The notes: generated by a model not told the origin, from the letters alone. A DNA stretch of 64,000 nucleotides from Oleiphilus messinensis (GCF_002162375.1 NZ_CP021425.1:2353501-2417500), one strand, 5' to 3'; shown: positions 35,995 through 45,931, counted from the stretch's first letter. Made by a program: numbers and translations.

Positions 35995-36867
35995 TTAAGC
36001 TTTCTTAGCACGAGCACGCAGGCCAGCAGCACCAACCAGAGCGATACCCATCAGAGCCAAAGTACCTGGCTCAGGGATACGGTTAACCTGGAAGTCGAAG
36101 TCGCTTCGTGCCAGATATGGCAGTTGCAGACCTTCACCACCCAGAATGTCGCCAGAGCCGATAATATCTACGAAACCGTCACCACCAGTAGCCCCTTTGT
36201 TCAGGTCAGCAATGAAAGAGAATTGCTGAGCGAAGTCGTAACCAGAGCTGTTTGACAGAAATGACAGGTTGTAGTTTACCACGCCCAATTTGGTGGTAGC
36301 AGAAGCGGCTTTAACGCCAGCCAAGTCTGCAGTCAGGCCACCAGGGAATGCGGAAGTCGCGAACCAGTAGTCATCCAGGTCAGCAAAGCCCAGTGTTGCC
36401 CATGCTGAACCGTTTGTAGCAGCAGTTTCACAGTCAGCAACTGGAGTTGCTGTGCCTGATTGACATGCTGTCGTGAAGTCCCCTGGGCTGTCTGAGAACA
36501 ATGCAGCCATTGCACCAGCACCGTATTCAGCTTCGAATTCGTCAGAAGGCTTGAAGAAAATGTTGTCACCAGAAATAGAAGCAACTTCAATTTCTGAAAT
36601 ACCGGTCAGTTCCAGGCCAGGTGCACCCAATTCAGTGTAGACACTGTTGTCCAGAAGTTGAACGGCGTCGAAAGTGATTACCGCTCTCAATCTGTCACCA
36701 ACAACCAGAGAACCACTGGTTTTGATGTCGCCGTTAGCGTCCAGTACGTATTCAATGTTGTCGTCTTCTAAAACGGAAACTCCGCCAGGCAGCGGGATAG
36801 CGTTTGCGCTGGTCGCTGCAAATGCTGTTACAAGTCCTGTTGTAACCAAAGCGTTTTTAACTTTCAT
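35995..36867 (-). CDS. PEP-CTERM sorting-domain protein
   Basis: A 290-residue exported protein with a signal peptide (ALVTTGLVTAFAATSANA) and a typical C-terminal sorting tail: the IPEPGTLALMG signature at about residues 264-274, a short hydrophobic helix, then an Arg/Lys-rich end. The exosortase cuts at this tail on the periplasmic side of the inner membrane. The middle part is rich in Gly, Asp and Ala with no recognised domain. AGGTG precedes ATG 36867. It has its own sigma-54 promoter and a candidate PrsR site upstream. This is the only clear PEP-CTERM protein in the window. Confidence 0.92.
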   Translation of the reverse strand: MKVKNALVTTGLVTAFAATSANAIPLPGGVSVLEDDNIEYVLDANGDIKTSGSLVVGDRLRAVITFDAVQLLDNSVYTELGAPGLELTGISEIEVASISGDNIFFKPSDEFEAEYGAGAMAALFSDSPGDFTTACQSGTATPVADCETAATNGSAWATLGFADLDDYWFATSAFPGGLTADLAGVKAASATTKLGVVNYNLSFLSNSSGYDFAQQFSFIADLNKGATGGDGFVDIIGSGDILGGEGLQLPYLARSDFDFQVNRIPEPGTLALMGIALVGAAGLRARAKKA

Positions 36868-36954
36868 GTTTTCACCTACTTATAAGTTGATCTGCAAGAG
36901 CAATAATTCAAAATCCTATGATGAACGCACCATTCGCATTCTGTCCCGTATATA

Positions 36955-36970
36955 AGCAGGATGAGTGCCA
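36955..36970 (-). promoter_or_regulatory. Sigma-54 promoter of the PEP-CTERM gene
   Basis: On the minus strand TGGCACTCATCCTGCT keeps GG and GC ten bases apart and matches TGGCAC-N5-(T/C)TGCT. It lies about 90 bases upstream of the ATG at 36867, leaving a leader of about 76 nt. Confidence 0.8.
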
Positions 36971-37033
36971 ATATTAAAATATCTATATAAAACAGGTAGA
37001 TATGAATTTTAGTTCTCGCGCGAATTTTCTGTG

Positions 37034-37050
37034 TGTAAAAAAACTCGACA
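37034..37050 (+). promoter_or_regulatory. Candidate PrsR activator site for the PEP-CTERM gene
   Basis: TGTAAAAAAACTCGACA, i.e. TGTAAA-N6-CGACA, about 65 bases upstream of the -24 box. It matches the site at 30020-30036 in form and relative orientation. The sensor and activator pair PrsK/PrsR is encoded 10 kb to the right. Confidence 0.6.
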
Positions 37051-37380
37051 AAAAACCGGATTAGCTTTCCTGATTCCTATTGTAATCGATTGTAAATGTA
37101 AAATAATAGATATTGGTTGTGGTTTACCGTGTGTAAATGAGCAATAAAGCAGGTCTTACAACCTTAAGCGTCTCGAATAAGGAGCGGTTTTCCAGGGTAT
37201 GGGAAATAGGGTGATGGAGAAGCGTGACATTGTGCACAGTTTGCATCGTAGGCTAGGGGCATAAAATGGGAGGTGTTTGTAGGCTGACGGGGTTGCAGGC
37301 GTCCTTGTGGAAATGAACAGGCTAATTATTCTGGTCGCTGGAATTTGCTATTTGGTGATGTGTAAAAAAACTTGTCACTA

Positions 37381-37413
37381 GCCCCCCCGGCTGCGTAAAG
37401 CGGCCAGGGGGGC
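37381..37413 (-). terminator. Terminator of the RND exporter gene
   Basis: On the minus strand GCCCCCC and its complement form a long GC-rich stem. The T run follows after about ten bases (the plus strand shows AAAAAAA at 37364-37370), so this is probably the end of the PrsT-RND transcript. Confidence 0.65.
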
Positions 37414-37442
37414 AGGTTGGTGAGTTGTTCTACGAGTTTGAC

Positions 37443-39764
37443 TTAAGTGGTTGCAGTCTGAGCCTGTTTGCTGAATTTTCGGTCCAGGTAGTAAAGAGAG
37501 AGAGGGAGCAGGATGAGATCGAGCACCAGCGCTGCGATAATCGTTACTGAAACCATTGCTCCCATATAGGCGTTTACATTGAAGTCCGAATAGGACAGCA
37601 CCCAGAAGCCACAGGCCAGGACCACTGTGGTGGTTACCAGCGCTTTGCCCACAACATTGAATGCGTAAGCCAATGCTGAATCTGTATCAAGATCAAGCGT
37701 GCGCCGGGCGTAAATATACTTGTTAATAAAGTGAACCGTATCGTCCACAATAATGCCCAGGGTAAAAGAGAAAACGATTGCCACGGCCATATTCACTTCT
37801 GATACCAAGAGACCCCATAAGCCAAATGCTGCAAGGGCCGGAAAAGAATTGGGAATGAGGCTGACTAATCCATATCGGATTGATCGAAGTGCAATCATCA
37901 GTGTCAGGGTCACAAAGGCTAACGCAACCAATGAGCCGGCTACCATGCTCTCGATATTTCGTTGACCCAAATGAGCAAACATCAGGGACAAACCCGCCCC
38001 CGGAGCATGCAATTCGGGTGTGTTGGTCTGTAGCCAGGTGTCAATTCGCTGCTCCAGAGCCAGAAGTTCTTTCGCTTTTTGGCCTTTAATTACCGCTGTG
38101 ATCTTGAGTGCGGATTTATCCATATTGATCTGGTTGTTCAAATCCAGCCCAAAGGGTAAGGATAGTTCGTACAAAAGCTGATATTGAGCAGCAAGCGCTT
38201 TGCTGTCTGGAATACGGTAGTAGCTGTCGTCATCATTATGCATATTCTTGTTCAGGCGCTTTATCACGTCTGTATAGCTTATCACTCTTACAATTTCTGG
38301 CTGACTCTCCAGCCAGTCAGTGAATTTCTGTACAGTCTCCAGGTATGCAGGGGTATTGATGCAGTTAGACTGCTGGCAGTTCAATGAATAACTGAAATTG
38401 TCAAAACCGGTAAGATGTTCCTGCATAAAATCTGCCGCTTCTCTGAGTGGTACTGATTTTTTGAAGTAACCCAGTGTATTGTCGTTCAATTGGTTGTTGG
38501 GGATCTGGAAGACCAGAAATAGCAGGAGGCCGCAGGTGGCGGCCAAAGATAGATGCCTGTGTTTAATCAAAAAGGCGCTATAACGGGCAGCGATGCCTGT
38601 GTTGGCTTGTGATTGCTCCAGCTGTGCTGTGGCAGGACAATAGTAGGCCAGAGCTGGCAGCAGCGTGAGACTCAGTAAGAAGGCGAACAGGGTTCCAACT
38701 GCAGCCCAGGTACCTAATTCCCGGAAAGGGGGGGTATCGCTGAAATTCATGCTGGCGAAACCAATTGCCGTGGTGAGAGTGGTGAGAAAAACGGGGGTCA
38801 GGTTGGTTTCGATCATTTTCCGTAGCCCTTCCTGTGACCCCTCTCCCGAACGGGTATGGAACCGAAAACTGTTCAACAGGTGTACGCAGTTACAAATGCC
38901 AAGAATGAGTATTATTGCCGGCAAAACGGCCGTAATTTGATTCAGGGGAAAGTGGAGCCAGCCCATGGTGCCGATGGTAGCAGAGACGCTCATGGCGACA
39001 ACCACCAGCGTGATCCCCATTGCGATCAGTGATTTTAAGGTAACGAGCAAGAGCAGTGCCATGACAGCAAACATAATCGGTAACCAGAATTTGCTGTCAC
39101 GTTGAGATAACTCATTAAAGGTCGCGGCAACAGTGGTTTGTCCCGCGAGGTAAATCGTCAGATCCGGATATCGACTTTCATAGTCTTGAATGAGTGTTCG
39201 GGTGGCTGCAATGATCTCGGCAGAAGCCTGATCGCGTTCGACGCTATTCTCGGGCAGATTGAGTAAAACCGTTATAGATGTAACCGTGCCTTCGGGTGAT
39301 ATAACGAGATTCTTGAGCTCAGGTTCACTCAGTGCGATTTTTTCAATTTGTTTAATCTGTGCCGGGGAGTCAAGTCGCGTTATCGGGATGAGGTCTTCAA
39401 CAAAAAGGTCATCTTCACTGGCGTGGGTGTATTGATAGTTACTCAGGGAGTCAACCCTGATCGAGTTGGGTAACTGCCAGGCGGCTTCCGTTAATCCGAT
39501 GATTGCCGTCAGGTCTGTTTGGTTGAACAAGTTTTTTTGTCGGGTGCTGATGATCAGGGTCACATTGTCCGAGTTGGTGTACTCGTCTTCGATCAAGTCT
39601 TGTTGATTGAGTTGCGGATTGTCCTGGCTGAAGAAAATTTTATAGTCACTTTCGAAGTAGATATTTTTAGCGCCGGATGAGAGCCCCAAAACGATAATGA
39701 GTGTAACGACTGCGAGGATGTTTCTGCGGTAAGCCAGGGTGTTAATCAATCGATCGAGATTCAT
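37443..39764 (-). CDS. RND/MMPL-family exporter
   Basis: A 773-residue RND-type inner-membrane protein. After an N-terminal helix (LAVVTLIIVLGLSSG) comes a large periplasmic loop, a block of membrane segments (LPIMFAVMALLLLVTL, AVLPAIILILGICNCVHLLNSF), a second loop and a second block with SFTLGIIVDDTVHFINKYI. The size and two-fold repeat fit MMPL/hopanoid-type transporters, which move lipids or hydrophobic molecules. It is 85 bp downstream of prsT and probably co-transcribed with it. It may export the acylated product of this locus; that is inference. Confidence 0.82.
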   Translation of the reverse strand: MNLDRLINTLAYRRNILAVVTLIIVLGLSSGAKNIYFESDYKIFFSQDNPQLNQQDLIEDEYTNSDNVTLIISTRQKNLFNQTDLTAIIGLTEAAWQLPNSIRVDSLSNYQYTHASEDDLFVEDLIPITRLDSPAQIKQIEKIALSEPELKNLVISPEGTVTSITVLLNLPENSVERDQASAEIIAATRTLIQDYESRYPDLTIYLAGQTTVAATFNELSQRDSKFWLPIMFAVMALLLLVTLKSLIAMGITLVVVAMSVSATIGTMGWLHFPLNQITAVLPAIILILGICNCVHLLNSFRFHTRSGEGSQEGLRKMIETNLTPVFLTTLTTAIGFASMNFSDTPPFRELGTWAAVGTLFAFLLSLTLLPALAYYCPATAQLEQSQANTGIAARYSAFLIKHRHLSLAATCGLLLFLVFQIPNNQLNDNTLGYFKKSVPLREAADFMQEHLTGFDNFSYSLNCQQSNCINTPAYLETVQKFTDWLESQPEIVRVISYTDVIKRLNKNMHNDDDSYYRIPDSKALAAQYQLLYELSLPFGLDLNNQINMDKSALKITAVIKGQKAKELLALEQRIDTWLQTNTPELHAPGAGLSLMFAHLGQRNIESMVAGSLVALAFVTLTLMIALRSIRYGLVSLIPNSFPALAAFGLWGLLVSEVNMAVAIVFSFTLGIIVDDTVHFINKYIYARRTLDLDTDSALAYAFNVVGKALVTTTVVLACGFWVLSYSDFNVNAYMGAMVSVTIIAALVLDLILLPLSLYYLDRKFSKQAQTATT

Positions 39765-39849
39765 GGTGGGTAGATCCTTAAATCCGGTTTATTGTGGTTA
39801 TCCGGTATTTGTTATGTATAGGCAACACATCCTTGTGCTGCTTCAATGC

Positions 39850-42630
39850 CTACTTTACAAGTGATTTGTAAAGTGAGCTGGCCTCGGATTTTTCAGTAAA
39901 GTCTTTGTTTTTTATTTTTTCCAGGATGGATACGGCCTCGTCACTACGCTGATTTTCCTTCAGCGCAAGTGCGAAATGGAATGCAACAGATGGATCTTCA
40001 GGGAGCTTATTGTGAGCGACGGTGAGTTTTTCCAACGCTTCCTTGGTATCGCCTTTTTTGAGCAATAGATACCCGAAGGTGTCTGCAATTTCCGGTAGCG
40101 GCGCTATTTCAAAGGCATCGGATGCGTATTTTAATGCCTCCGTCAGATTGCCTTCTTCCCCCAGGGCCCAGGCCAGGTTGTTAAGCACGACCGGATTCTT
40201 TGCATTATTTTTCAATAATTCCTTGAATTGCGCAATGGCAACGGAGTTGTCTTTGGATATCGACAGGTTCGCCAGATACATTCGCGCAGGCTGGTCGTTG
40301 GGATGATCCTTCAGCCAGTTTTCAAGAGTCGTCTGGGCTTCTTTGATCTTCTTCATTTTTTTGTAGACTTCCACGACGGAAATCACGGACCGGGTTGATG
40401 GATTGAGCCCATGGCTTGATTTGAAAAACGTGAGTGCGGAATCCAGCTCACCCTTTTCGTTGTGGAAAACCCCTCTGATCCGATCAAGTTCAGCATTTGA
40501 GCCATTTATGGCGGCAAAGCGGGCTATTTTCGATTTCGCTTGTTGTTCCCGTCCATTTGCTAACAGAAGCCGTATTTCGTCAAGCTGCAAATCCAGATTA
40601 TTCGGGAATTGTTCCATCCCTTTTTTCGCAGTGGCCAGGCCGCTTTCATAGTTCTTGGCGCGCACATAGGACGTGATGAGTAATTTATAAGTCTTGACCT
40701 CTCCACCGTTCTTACTCAGAACATTCGCATAATGTTTGGAGGATTCATCGTATTTGGCCAGCATCATGTTCAGGTTACCCATTGCCGTTTGTGCTTTGAT
40801 GTAGACTTGGGAATCCGGACCGATGTCTGAAAGGGTTTTAAGTGAATCTTGAATTTTGCGTTCGTCAGCAAGGATGAATGAATAGAGCAGTTTGAAGTCA
40901 TCGTTTTCGGGAGCTGCTTTAACCAACGATTCCATACGCTTAATGGAATCTTCCGAATTGCCGGAAATTTTGTCCACCTTATACAGTGAGAGCAGCACAT
41001 TTGGATCTTCCGGGTATCGCTTTAGAATGCCTTGCAATGTGGTTCGAGCTTTTTCATAGTTGCGTTGTGCAACATGAACCTTGGCAATGCTCATGGCGAT
41101 GGTTGGATTGTCAGGGGCTACTTCTGTTGCTTTATTGAGCGTTTTCAATGCAGCGTCAAAATCGCCCTGAAAAAAATCAACACGGGCCAGGAGTAGATAG
41201 CCTTCATGGTGTTCGGGCTGACTTTTTATCAGCTCCTGTGCGAGGCGTTTTGCTTCATCATAATTTCTTGCCTGAATATAATGCTGGATCAGCGCGGCTC
41301 GGGCCCAGAATGCCGTTGTGTCTTTTTGTAATACGGACTCAAGGTCCTCAATTCCCGAGAGATCCTGTTGCTGTAGCTTGATAGCACCCAATCGGGACAA
41401 GTTTGTTGTATCTTCCGGGGCAATTTCGGCTGCTTTTCGCAGAAGTATCTCTGCCTCCTTTAAATCCCCTCGTTTTGCCAGCTCAGAACCGAACTCAGTC
41501 AGTAACTTGGCATCCGCGCCCTGGGGGTCACCGATGTTTTCCAGAATATCGTCTGCATTGGTTGAGTAGCCAAGTTTAAAGTCCGAATAAGCAAGCATTC
41601 GGCGGGCGATGTGTTGATCGTCTAGCTCACTCACGACTGCTTGCAAACGCTCTCGTGCAAGTTCGTAGTTCTCCATGTGGAAATTGGCAATCCCGGAGAT
41701 GAGTTTGGCCTGCTTGTTAACTTCGCTTACTTTCAAAACTTCTTCAGCGTAGAACTTGGCTTGTTCCCAATCTTGGGTTTGAAGCTTCAAAGTTGCTTTG
41801 ATGATGTTGGATGGCAAATGCTTCGGTGCTGCTTTGAGTACTAAATCGATATTCGTGTCAGCTTGATCAAACTCTTTTAAAGTCAGATAAACCCGAGCAA
41901 GGTCGACATAGTGCTGCAGTCGATTGGGTTCGAGTTTGACGGCAGCTTCGAGTTGTTTGGCGGCTTCTGGCAAATTATTCAAATTGGAAGCAATTCTACT
42001 GGACAATACATGAGCTTCAACTAGGTCAGGGTATTGGCTCAGCAACGGCTGGACGGTTGTGTTCGCCTTGTCATAGTTGCCCCGAATGGCTTCTACATAC
42101 GCTTTGGATAAAGTCGAATATTTGGGGTCACCGAGTGCAACGGCAGATTCAAAGTCCGCTTCGGCATCCATTTTTTGATTCAATGACAGATTGGCCGTAC
42201 CACGCAGGAATAAAGTATTGGCTCGTTCTTCCTGGGAAAGGGCGCTGAAATTAACTGTGTTGTCGAGCAGTTTTTTGTACTGGTACTGGTCGAAGTAGGC
42301 TTGCGCCATTTCATCAACCAATTGTTCGGCAGGCATACCGCTTTCAATCGCTTTTTCAAACTCTTTCTGAGCTGAAGCGCCTTGCTGCATACCAAGGTGA
42401 ACATTCCCCATCAGATAACGAGCTTCTGCGTTTACAGGGTTGGCCTGAATCGCGTTCTTGAGCTCGATAATGTAGGACTGCATATCCCCTTGCTGTTGAT
42501 GTTTCTTGGCGGAAGCCAGATATTCAACGTCGGTTTTAGTATCACTACAGCTCGTAACCCCCAGAATCAACGCTCCGGTTGTTAAAAGTTTGGTTGCCCG
42601 TTTAAAATTTATGTTGTGCAGTCCTTTCAT
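39850..42630 (-). CDS. prsT: PEP-CTERM system TPR-repeat lipoprotein PrsT
   Basis: A 926-residue lipoprotein with a signal peptide ending in a lipobox (LILGVTSC), followed by YLASAKKHQQQGDMQSYIIELKNAIQ, typical of PrsT. More than a dozen TPR units fill the rest (for example ARYLMGNVHLGMQQGASAQK and VVLNNLAWALGEEGNLTEAL). It probably forms an outer-membrane-side or periplasmic scaffold for secretion of exopolysaccharide and PEP-CTERM proteins. PrsT genes are usually near prsK and prsR, as here. Confidence 0.92.
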   Translation of the reverse strand: MKGLHNINFKRATKLLTTGALILGVTSCSDTKTDVEYLASAKKHQQQGDMQSYIIELKNAIQANPVNAEARYLMGNVHLGMQQGASAQKEFEKAIESGMPAEQLVDEMAQAYFDQYQYKKLLDNTVNFSALSQEERANTLFLRGTANLSLNQKMDAEADFESAVALGDPKYSTLSKAYVEAIRGNYDKANTTVQPLLSQYPDLVEAHVLSSRIASNLNNLPEAAKQLEAAVKLEPNRLQHYVDLARVYLTLKEFDQADTNIDLVLKAAPKHLPSNIIKATLKLQTQDWEQAKFYAEEVLKVSEVNKQAKLISGIANFHMENYELARERLQAVVSELDDQHIARRMLAYSDFKLGYSTNADDILENIGDPQGADAKLLTEFGSELAKRGDLKEAEILLRKAAEIAPEDTTNLSRLGAIKLQQQDLSGIEDLESVLQKDTTAFWARAALIQHYIQARNYDEAKRLAQELIKSQPEHHEGYLLLARVDFFQGDFDAALKTLNKATEVAPDNPTIAMSIAKVHVAQRNYEKARTTLQGILKRYPEDPNVLLSLYKVDKISGNSEDSIKRMESLVKAAPENDDFKLLYSFILADERKIQDSLKTLSDIGPDSQVYIKAQTAMGNLNMMLAKYDESSKHYANVLSKNGGEVKTYKLLITSYVRAKNYESGLATAKKGMEQFPNNLDLQLDEIRLLLANGREQQAKSKIARFAAINGSNAELDRIRGVFHNEKGELDSALTFFKSSHGLNPSTRSVISVVEVYKKMKKIKEAQTTLENWLKDHPNDQPARMYLANLSISKDNSVAIAQFKELLKNNAKNPVVLNNLAWALGEEGNLTEALKYASDAFEIAPLPEIADTFGYLLLKKGDTKEALEKLTVAHNKLPEDPSVAFHFALALKENQRSDEAVSILEKIKNKDFTEKSEASSLYKSLVK

Positions 42631-42999
42631 GCGAAACTCCGCGTTTTATAGATTCCTAACCCGTGTCAGGATCTATTTTGTAAGCTTATTATTGTCTAAC
42701 TATTTGTTTGCATATCGGAATACAGAAGGCTATGTCGAAACGCTGTTCGACAGGATTCTATTTCTATTTTCTGTCTTTCAAAACTTCCGTTGATTCCGAT
42801 TGGAATTCTAACCTGAGTTTAGATAATCATATTGTCCATTCAGGGCTGGCCGCTCGCTGAGCTCAGGCCAGCTGTCTTGTTTTTTGGGGACAAGCGGAAG
42901 TTACAATAATACATTTCCGCTTTGGATAAAAGTCATGCTTTTGTATTGATCCATCAGCCATGAATACCGGGCTAGGGCTTAAAAAAATTGATATTTAGG
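42631..42999. other. 369-bp intergenic region between prsT and the decarboxylase gene
   Basis: It holds a hairpin at 42845-42872 (GCTGGCC and GGCCAGC arms with an inner GCTC/GAGC) that may end the decarboxylase transcript, although no T run follows on the minus strand. The promoter of prsT must lie here too. I see no sigma-54 pair in it. Confidence 0.45.
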
Positions 43000-44241
43000 C
43001 TAAATAAATACCTCAATCATTTCCGGTTGACTCAAAAAGTTGATTGGGCTGGCTGTCGCACCATAGGCTCCGGATTGGAATATTATGACCAGATCGCCGG
43101 GCTTGGCTTGGGGGAGCGTCATTTTGTCCGCCAAAGTATCCAGGGGCGTGCAAAGTGGCCCAACCACCGTCACCAACTCGTTTTCGCTCTCTGGCGCGGC
43201 TTTGTCGAGCTGAACAATGTCAACGGGATAGTTTTTCCGGATGACCTGGCCAAAATTGCCGGAGTTGGACAAGTGGTGGTGTAATCCGCCATCGGTTGTC
43301 AGGTAGGTTGTCCCTCTGGATTCCTTCTTGTCGACCACAGACGTGACATATAGTCCACATTCGCCAACCAAGTAACGCCCCAGCTCAATGACCAATTCGG
43401 TATCGTTAAATTCAGTTTGATATTGCTCGAGTAGTGCGGAAAGATTTTCGCCAATTTCCGTCAGATCCAGACAGGTCTCCCCCGGGAAATAAGGAATACC
43501 GAAACCGCCGCCCAGATTGAGCTTATGGATTGACCGACCAGAGTCTTGTTGGATCCGTGCAGCGAGCGCGAAGGTTTTCTGATGGGCGTCAATCAGGGCG
43601 TCAGGTCTAAGGTTTTGTGAGCCAGAAAAAATATGCAGGCCGACATAGTCAACTGAATCCGGCAAGCTTCTGATAATGTCAGGCACGATTTCGGCATCGA
43701 TGCCGAATTGTTTGGGTCCGCCGCCCATTTTCATGCCTGATGTTTTCAGTTCAAAGTCCGGGTTTACCCGTATCGCAATTTGTGGCCGTTGACCCAGGGC
43801 TTGGCCAAGGTCAATGGCGCGTTGTAACTCGCCTTCGGATTCAATGTTGAGCGTAATTCCAGATGCGATGGCCGCTCTTAGATCCGAATCCTGCTTGGCG
43901 GGTCCGGCGAAGCTGATGGTTTTTGCGGAAATCCCGCTCGCTAAAGCAGCGCGAAGTTCTTTTTGGGAAGCCACATCCAAGCCGTCAACGAGGGAGGCCG
44001 CAAAGCAGACGAGTGCCGGCATCGGGTTAGCCTTGATGGCGTAGTGCAGTTTTATTCTATCGGGTATAAAGGCCCGAAAGTGATTAACTTTCTGTTCGAT
44101 AATATCTCGATTGTACACATAAAAAGGCGTGCTACCCGCGATGTTGGCGATGTCGCGAAGGTCTTTCCCGTGAGCATAGTAAGTGCCATCCTTTCGGACA
44201 TAGTAGGGGTGTTGGTCGTGTTGCGGTGCTTTTTTCTGCAT
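43000..44241 (-). CDS. PLP-dependent decarboxylase, exosortase A system-associated
   Basis: A 413-residue fold-type III PLP enzyme like diaminopimelate or ornithine decarboxylase. The Schiff-base lysine is K70 in LHYAIKANPMP; the PLP phosphate site is LNLGGGFGIPYF, and GPLCTPLDTLADK holds the partner Cys. It probably decarboxylates an amino acid, maybe one held on a carrier. It is 85 bp downstream of the acyl-CoA ligase on the same strand, and with it and the acyl carrier protein forms the set often linked to exosortase A. Confidence 0.88.
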   Translation of the reverse strand: MQKKAPQHDQHPYYVRKDGTYYAHGKDLRDIANIAGSTPFYVYNRDIIEQKVNHFRAFIPDRIKLHYAIKANPMPALVCFAASLVDGLDVASQKELRAALASGISAKTISFAGPAKQDSDLRAAIASGITLNIESEGELQRAIDLGQALGQRPQIAIRVNPDFELKTSGMKMGGGPKQFGIDAEIVPDIIRSLPDSVDYVGLHIFSGSQNLRPDALIDAHQKTFALAARIQQDSGRSIHKLNLGGGFGIPYFPGETCLDLTEIGENLSALLEQYQTEFNDTELVIELGRYLVGECGLYVTSVVDKKESRGTTYLTTDGGLHHHLSNSGNFGQVIRKNYPVDIVQLDKAAPESENELVTVVGPLCTPLDTLADKMTLPQAKPGDLVIIFQSGAYGATASPINFLSQPEMIEVFI

Positions 44242-44326
44242 TTCTATGTCAATTTCCTTTACGTGGTTTTCCTACCCATTTGGATTGTGTAGTGGCGCGT
44301 GTGCATACTGCACTCTTTATTTTCCG

Positions 44327-45931
44327 TTACACATCAAACAGATTTTGCAGTTCTGCCGATAGCGTTTTTCGATCAATCTTGCCGTTCGCGTTATGGGGAA
44401 GACTGTCTTTCAGAACCACTTTTTTGGGTACCATAAATGCGGGTAGCAGCTTTTGGCAGTAGCGAATAATTTCCTTTTCCAGTTCTTCATGGTTTCCGTT
44501 GGAGGCGCTGCCGTTCAGGTTCGGGGTTGCAGCGATCACAATAGCCTGACCTAGATCCGGGTGAGGAATCCCCAGTGCGGCGGCTTCGACAATATAACCG
44601 GAAGTGTAAATCGTTTCTTCCACCTCGGTTGGGCTCACGCGATAACCTGATGTTTTGATCATGTCATCTTTGCGGCCAACAAAAAACAGATAGCCTTCCT
44701 CATCCCGATATACTGTGTCGCCAGACCACACGGCAAGTCGCTCAATAGTGATTTCACGGATCGGGCTGGGCTCGGGTTTGAAGCGCTCCGCTGTTTTTTC
44801 GGGAGCATTCCAGTAGCCCAGACCCACCAGAGGTCCGCTGTGAACCAGTTCGCCCGGTTCATGTGGAGCACATTCGCTGCCGTCCTCACGCACAACAGTT
44901 ATTTCTGCATTGGGAATGGCTTTACCCATGGATGTGGGGCGAGTGTCCACTTGAGCCGGTGGAAGGTAGGTGGATCGAAATGCTTCCGTAAGCCCGTACA
45001 TTAGATAAGGTGATGCATTGCTGAAAATGCTGCGCAGTTGCTTTAATGTGGCCTCAGGCATTGCGCCCCCGGAATTGGTGAAGTAGCGCAACGACGCCCC
45101 CGCATTCTCCGCCCAGTTTAGTTTGACCAGCTGTGCCCACAATGGCGGAACTGCGGCCAATCCGGTTACTTTGTATTTTGTAATCGCTTTAGCAATGTCG
45201 TTGGGCAACAGGTAGTCTAGCAATACACAGGTTGCACCCACATGAAAGCTCGTAGTCACCTGACTCAAGCCATAGTCGAAACTGAAGGGGAGTACGGCTA
45301 ACAGCACATCGTTACCGTCATTTTTTAAATATTCTGATACGCTCTCAGCACCCACTACCATATTACGGTGGCTTAAAACCACGCCTTTGGGATTACCAGT
45401 ACTGCCTGAAGTGTAAAGTATCGCGGCCATGTCTGCATCCGTGACGGGACCGGGATGTTCAGTGGTGGTTAAGGTCTCCGAAAGCCAGTCCTGCCACATT
45501 TTTACCTGACAATGTCCCAGTTGGGTTGCCGGGTAGTCGTCGATGCAGATGATAGTGTGCAGGTCTGAGCAATGTTGCAGTTCATCTTCCAGCATTTTCA
45601 ATCGGGCTGCATGTGTAATTAACACCCGGACGTTGCAATCCCTGAGAATGTAGCTGACTTGAGGCGCTTTCAGCAGCGGATTTACGGGGACGAACACACC
45701 GCCGGCCTTTGATGTTCCGAAAATACTGGCCACCGTTTCGAAACGCTTGGGCAGAAAAACGGCGACCCGGTCAGAGCGGTTCAAACCGTTGTGTTGCAGT
45801 GCTCTTGCCACATCCAGAGTGAGGGCATGCGTTGACTGAAAGCTGAGCACCTCATCTTTAAAGCGTAACGCGGGTTTGTCTGGGTATTGTTGTGCCGATT
45901 TTTCGAGTAGGCTGTGTATAAAGGTTGTCAT
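44327..45931 (-). CDS. AMP-forming acyl-CoA/acyl-carrier ligase, exosortase A system-associated
   Basis: A 534-residue adenylate-forming enzyme. ILYTSGSTGNPKGVVLSHRN (residues 171-190) is the AMP-binding signature; YLMYGLTEAFRSTYLPP near 330 and GRKDDMIKTSGYRVSPTEVE near 430 mark the hinge. PHNANGKIDRK carries the C-terminal catalytic Lys. It activates a carboxylic acid and loads it on CoA or on the carrier at 15139-15378. The decarboxylase gene follows directly. Confidence 0.9.
   Translation of the reverse strand: MTTFIHSLLEKSAQQYPDKPALRFKDEVLSFQSTHALTLDVARALQHNGLNRSDRVAVFLPKRFETVASIFGTSKAGGVFVPVNPLLKAPQVSYILRDCNVRVLITHAARLKMLEDELQHCSDLHTIICIDDYPATQLGHCQVKMWQDWLSETLTTTEHPGPVTDADMAAILYTSGSTGNPKGVVLSHRNMVVGAESVSEYLKNDGNDVLLAVLPFSFDYGLSQVTTSFHVGATCVLLDYLLPNDIAKAITKYKVTGLAAVPPLWAQLVKLNWAENAGASLRYFTNSGGAMPEATLKQLRSIFSNASPYLMYGLTEAFRSTYLPPAQVDTRPTSMGKAIPNAEITVVREDGSECAPHEPGELVHSGPLVGLGYWNAPEKTAERFKPEPSPIREITIERLAVWSGDTVYRDEEGYLFFVGRKDDMIKTSGYRVSPTEVEETIYTSGYIVEAAALGIPHPDLGQAIVIAATPNLNGSASNGNHEELEKEIIRYCQKLLPAFMVPKKVVLKDSLPHNANGKIDRKTLSAELQNLFDV

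Larger units (their letters stand above)
36868..37442. other. 575-bp intergenic region with sigma-54 control elements
   Basis: This region holds the sigma-54 promoter (36955-36970) and the candidate activator site (37034-37050) for the PEP-CTERM gene, and at its right end the terminator of the RND gene. Further single TGTAAA words occur near 37095 and 37132 without a GACA partner. No RNA gene or open frame is supported. Confidence 0.6.

Noticed and set aside
37361-37377. A third TGTAAAAAAACTTGTCA word resembling the PrsR site
   Set aside because: It has TGTCA rather than NGACA and lies in the T-run tail of the RND terminator, so the similarity is probably due to the A/T run.
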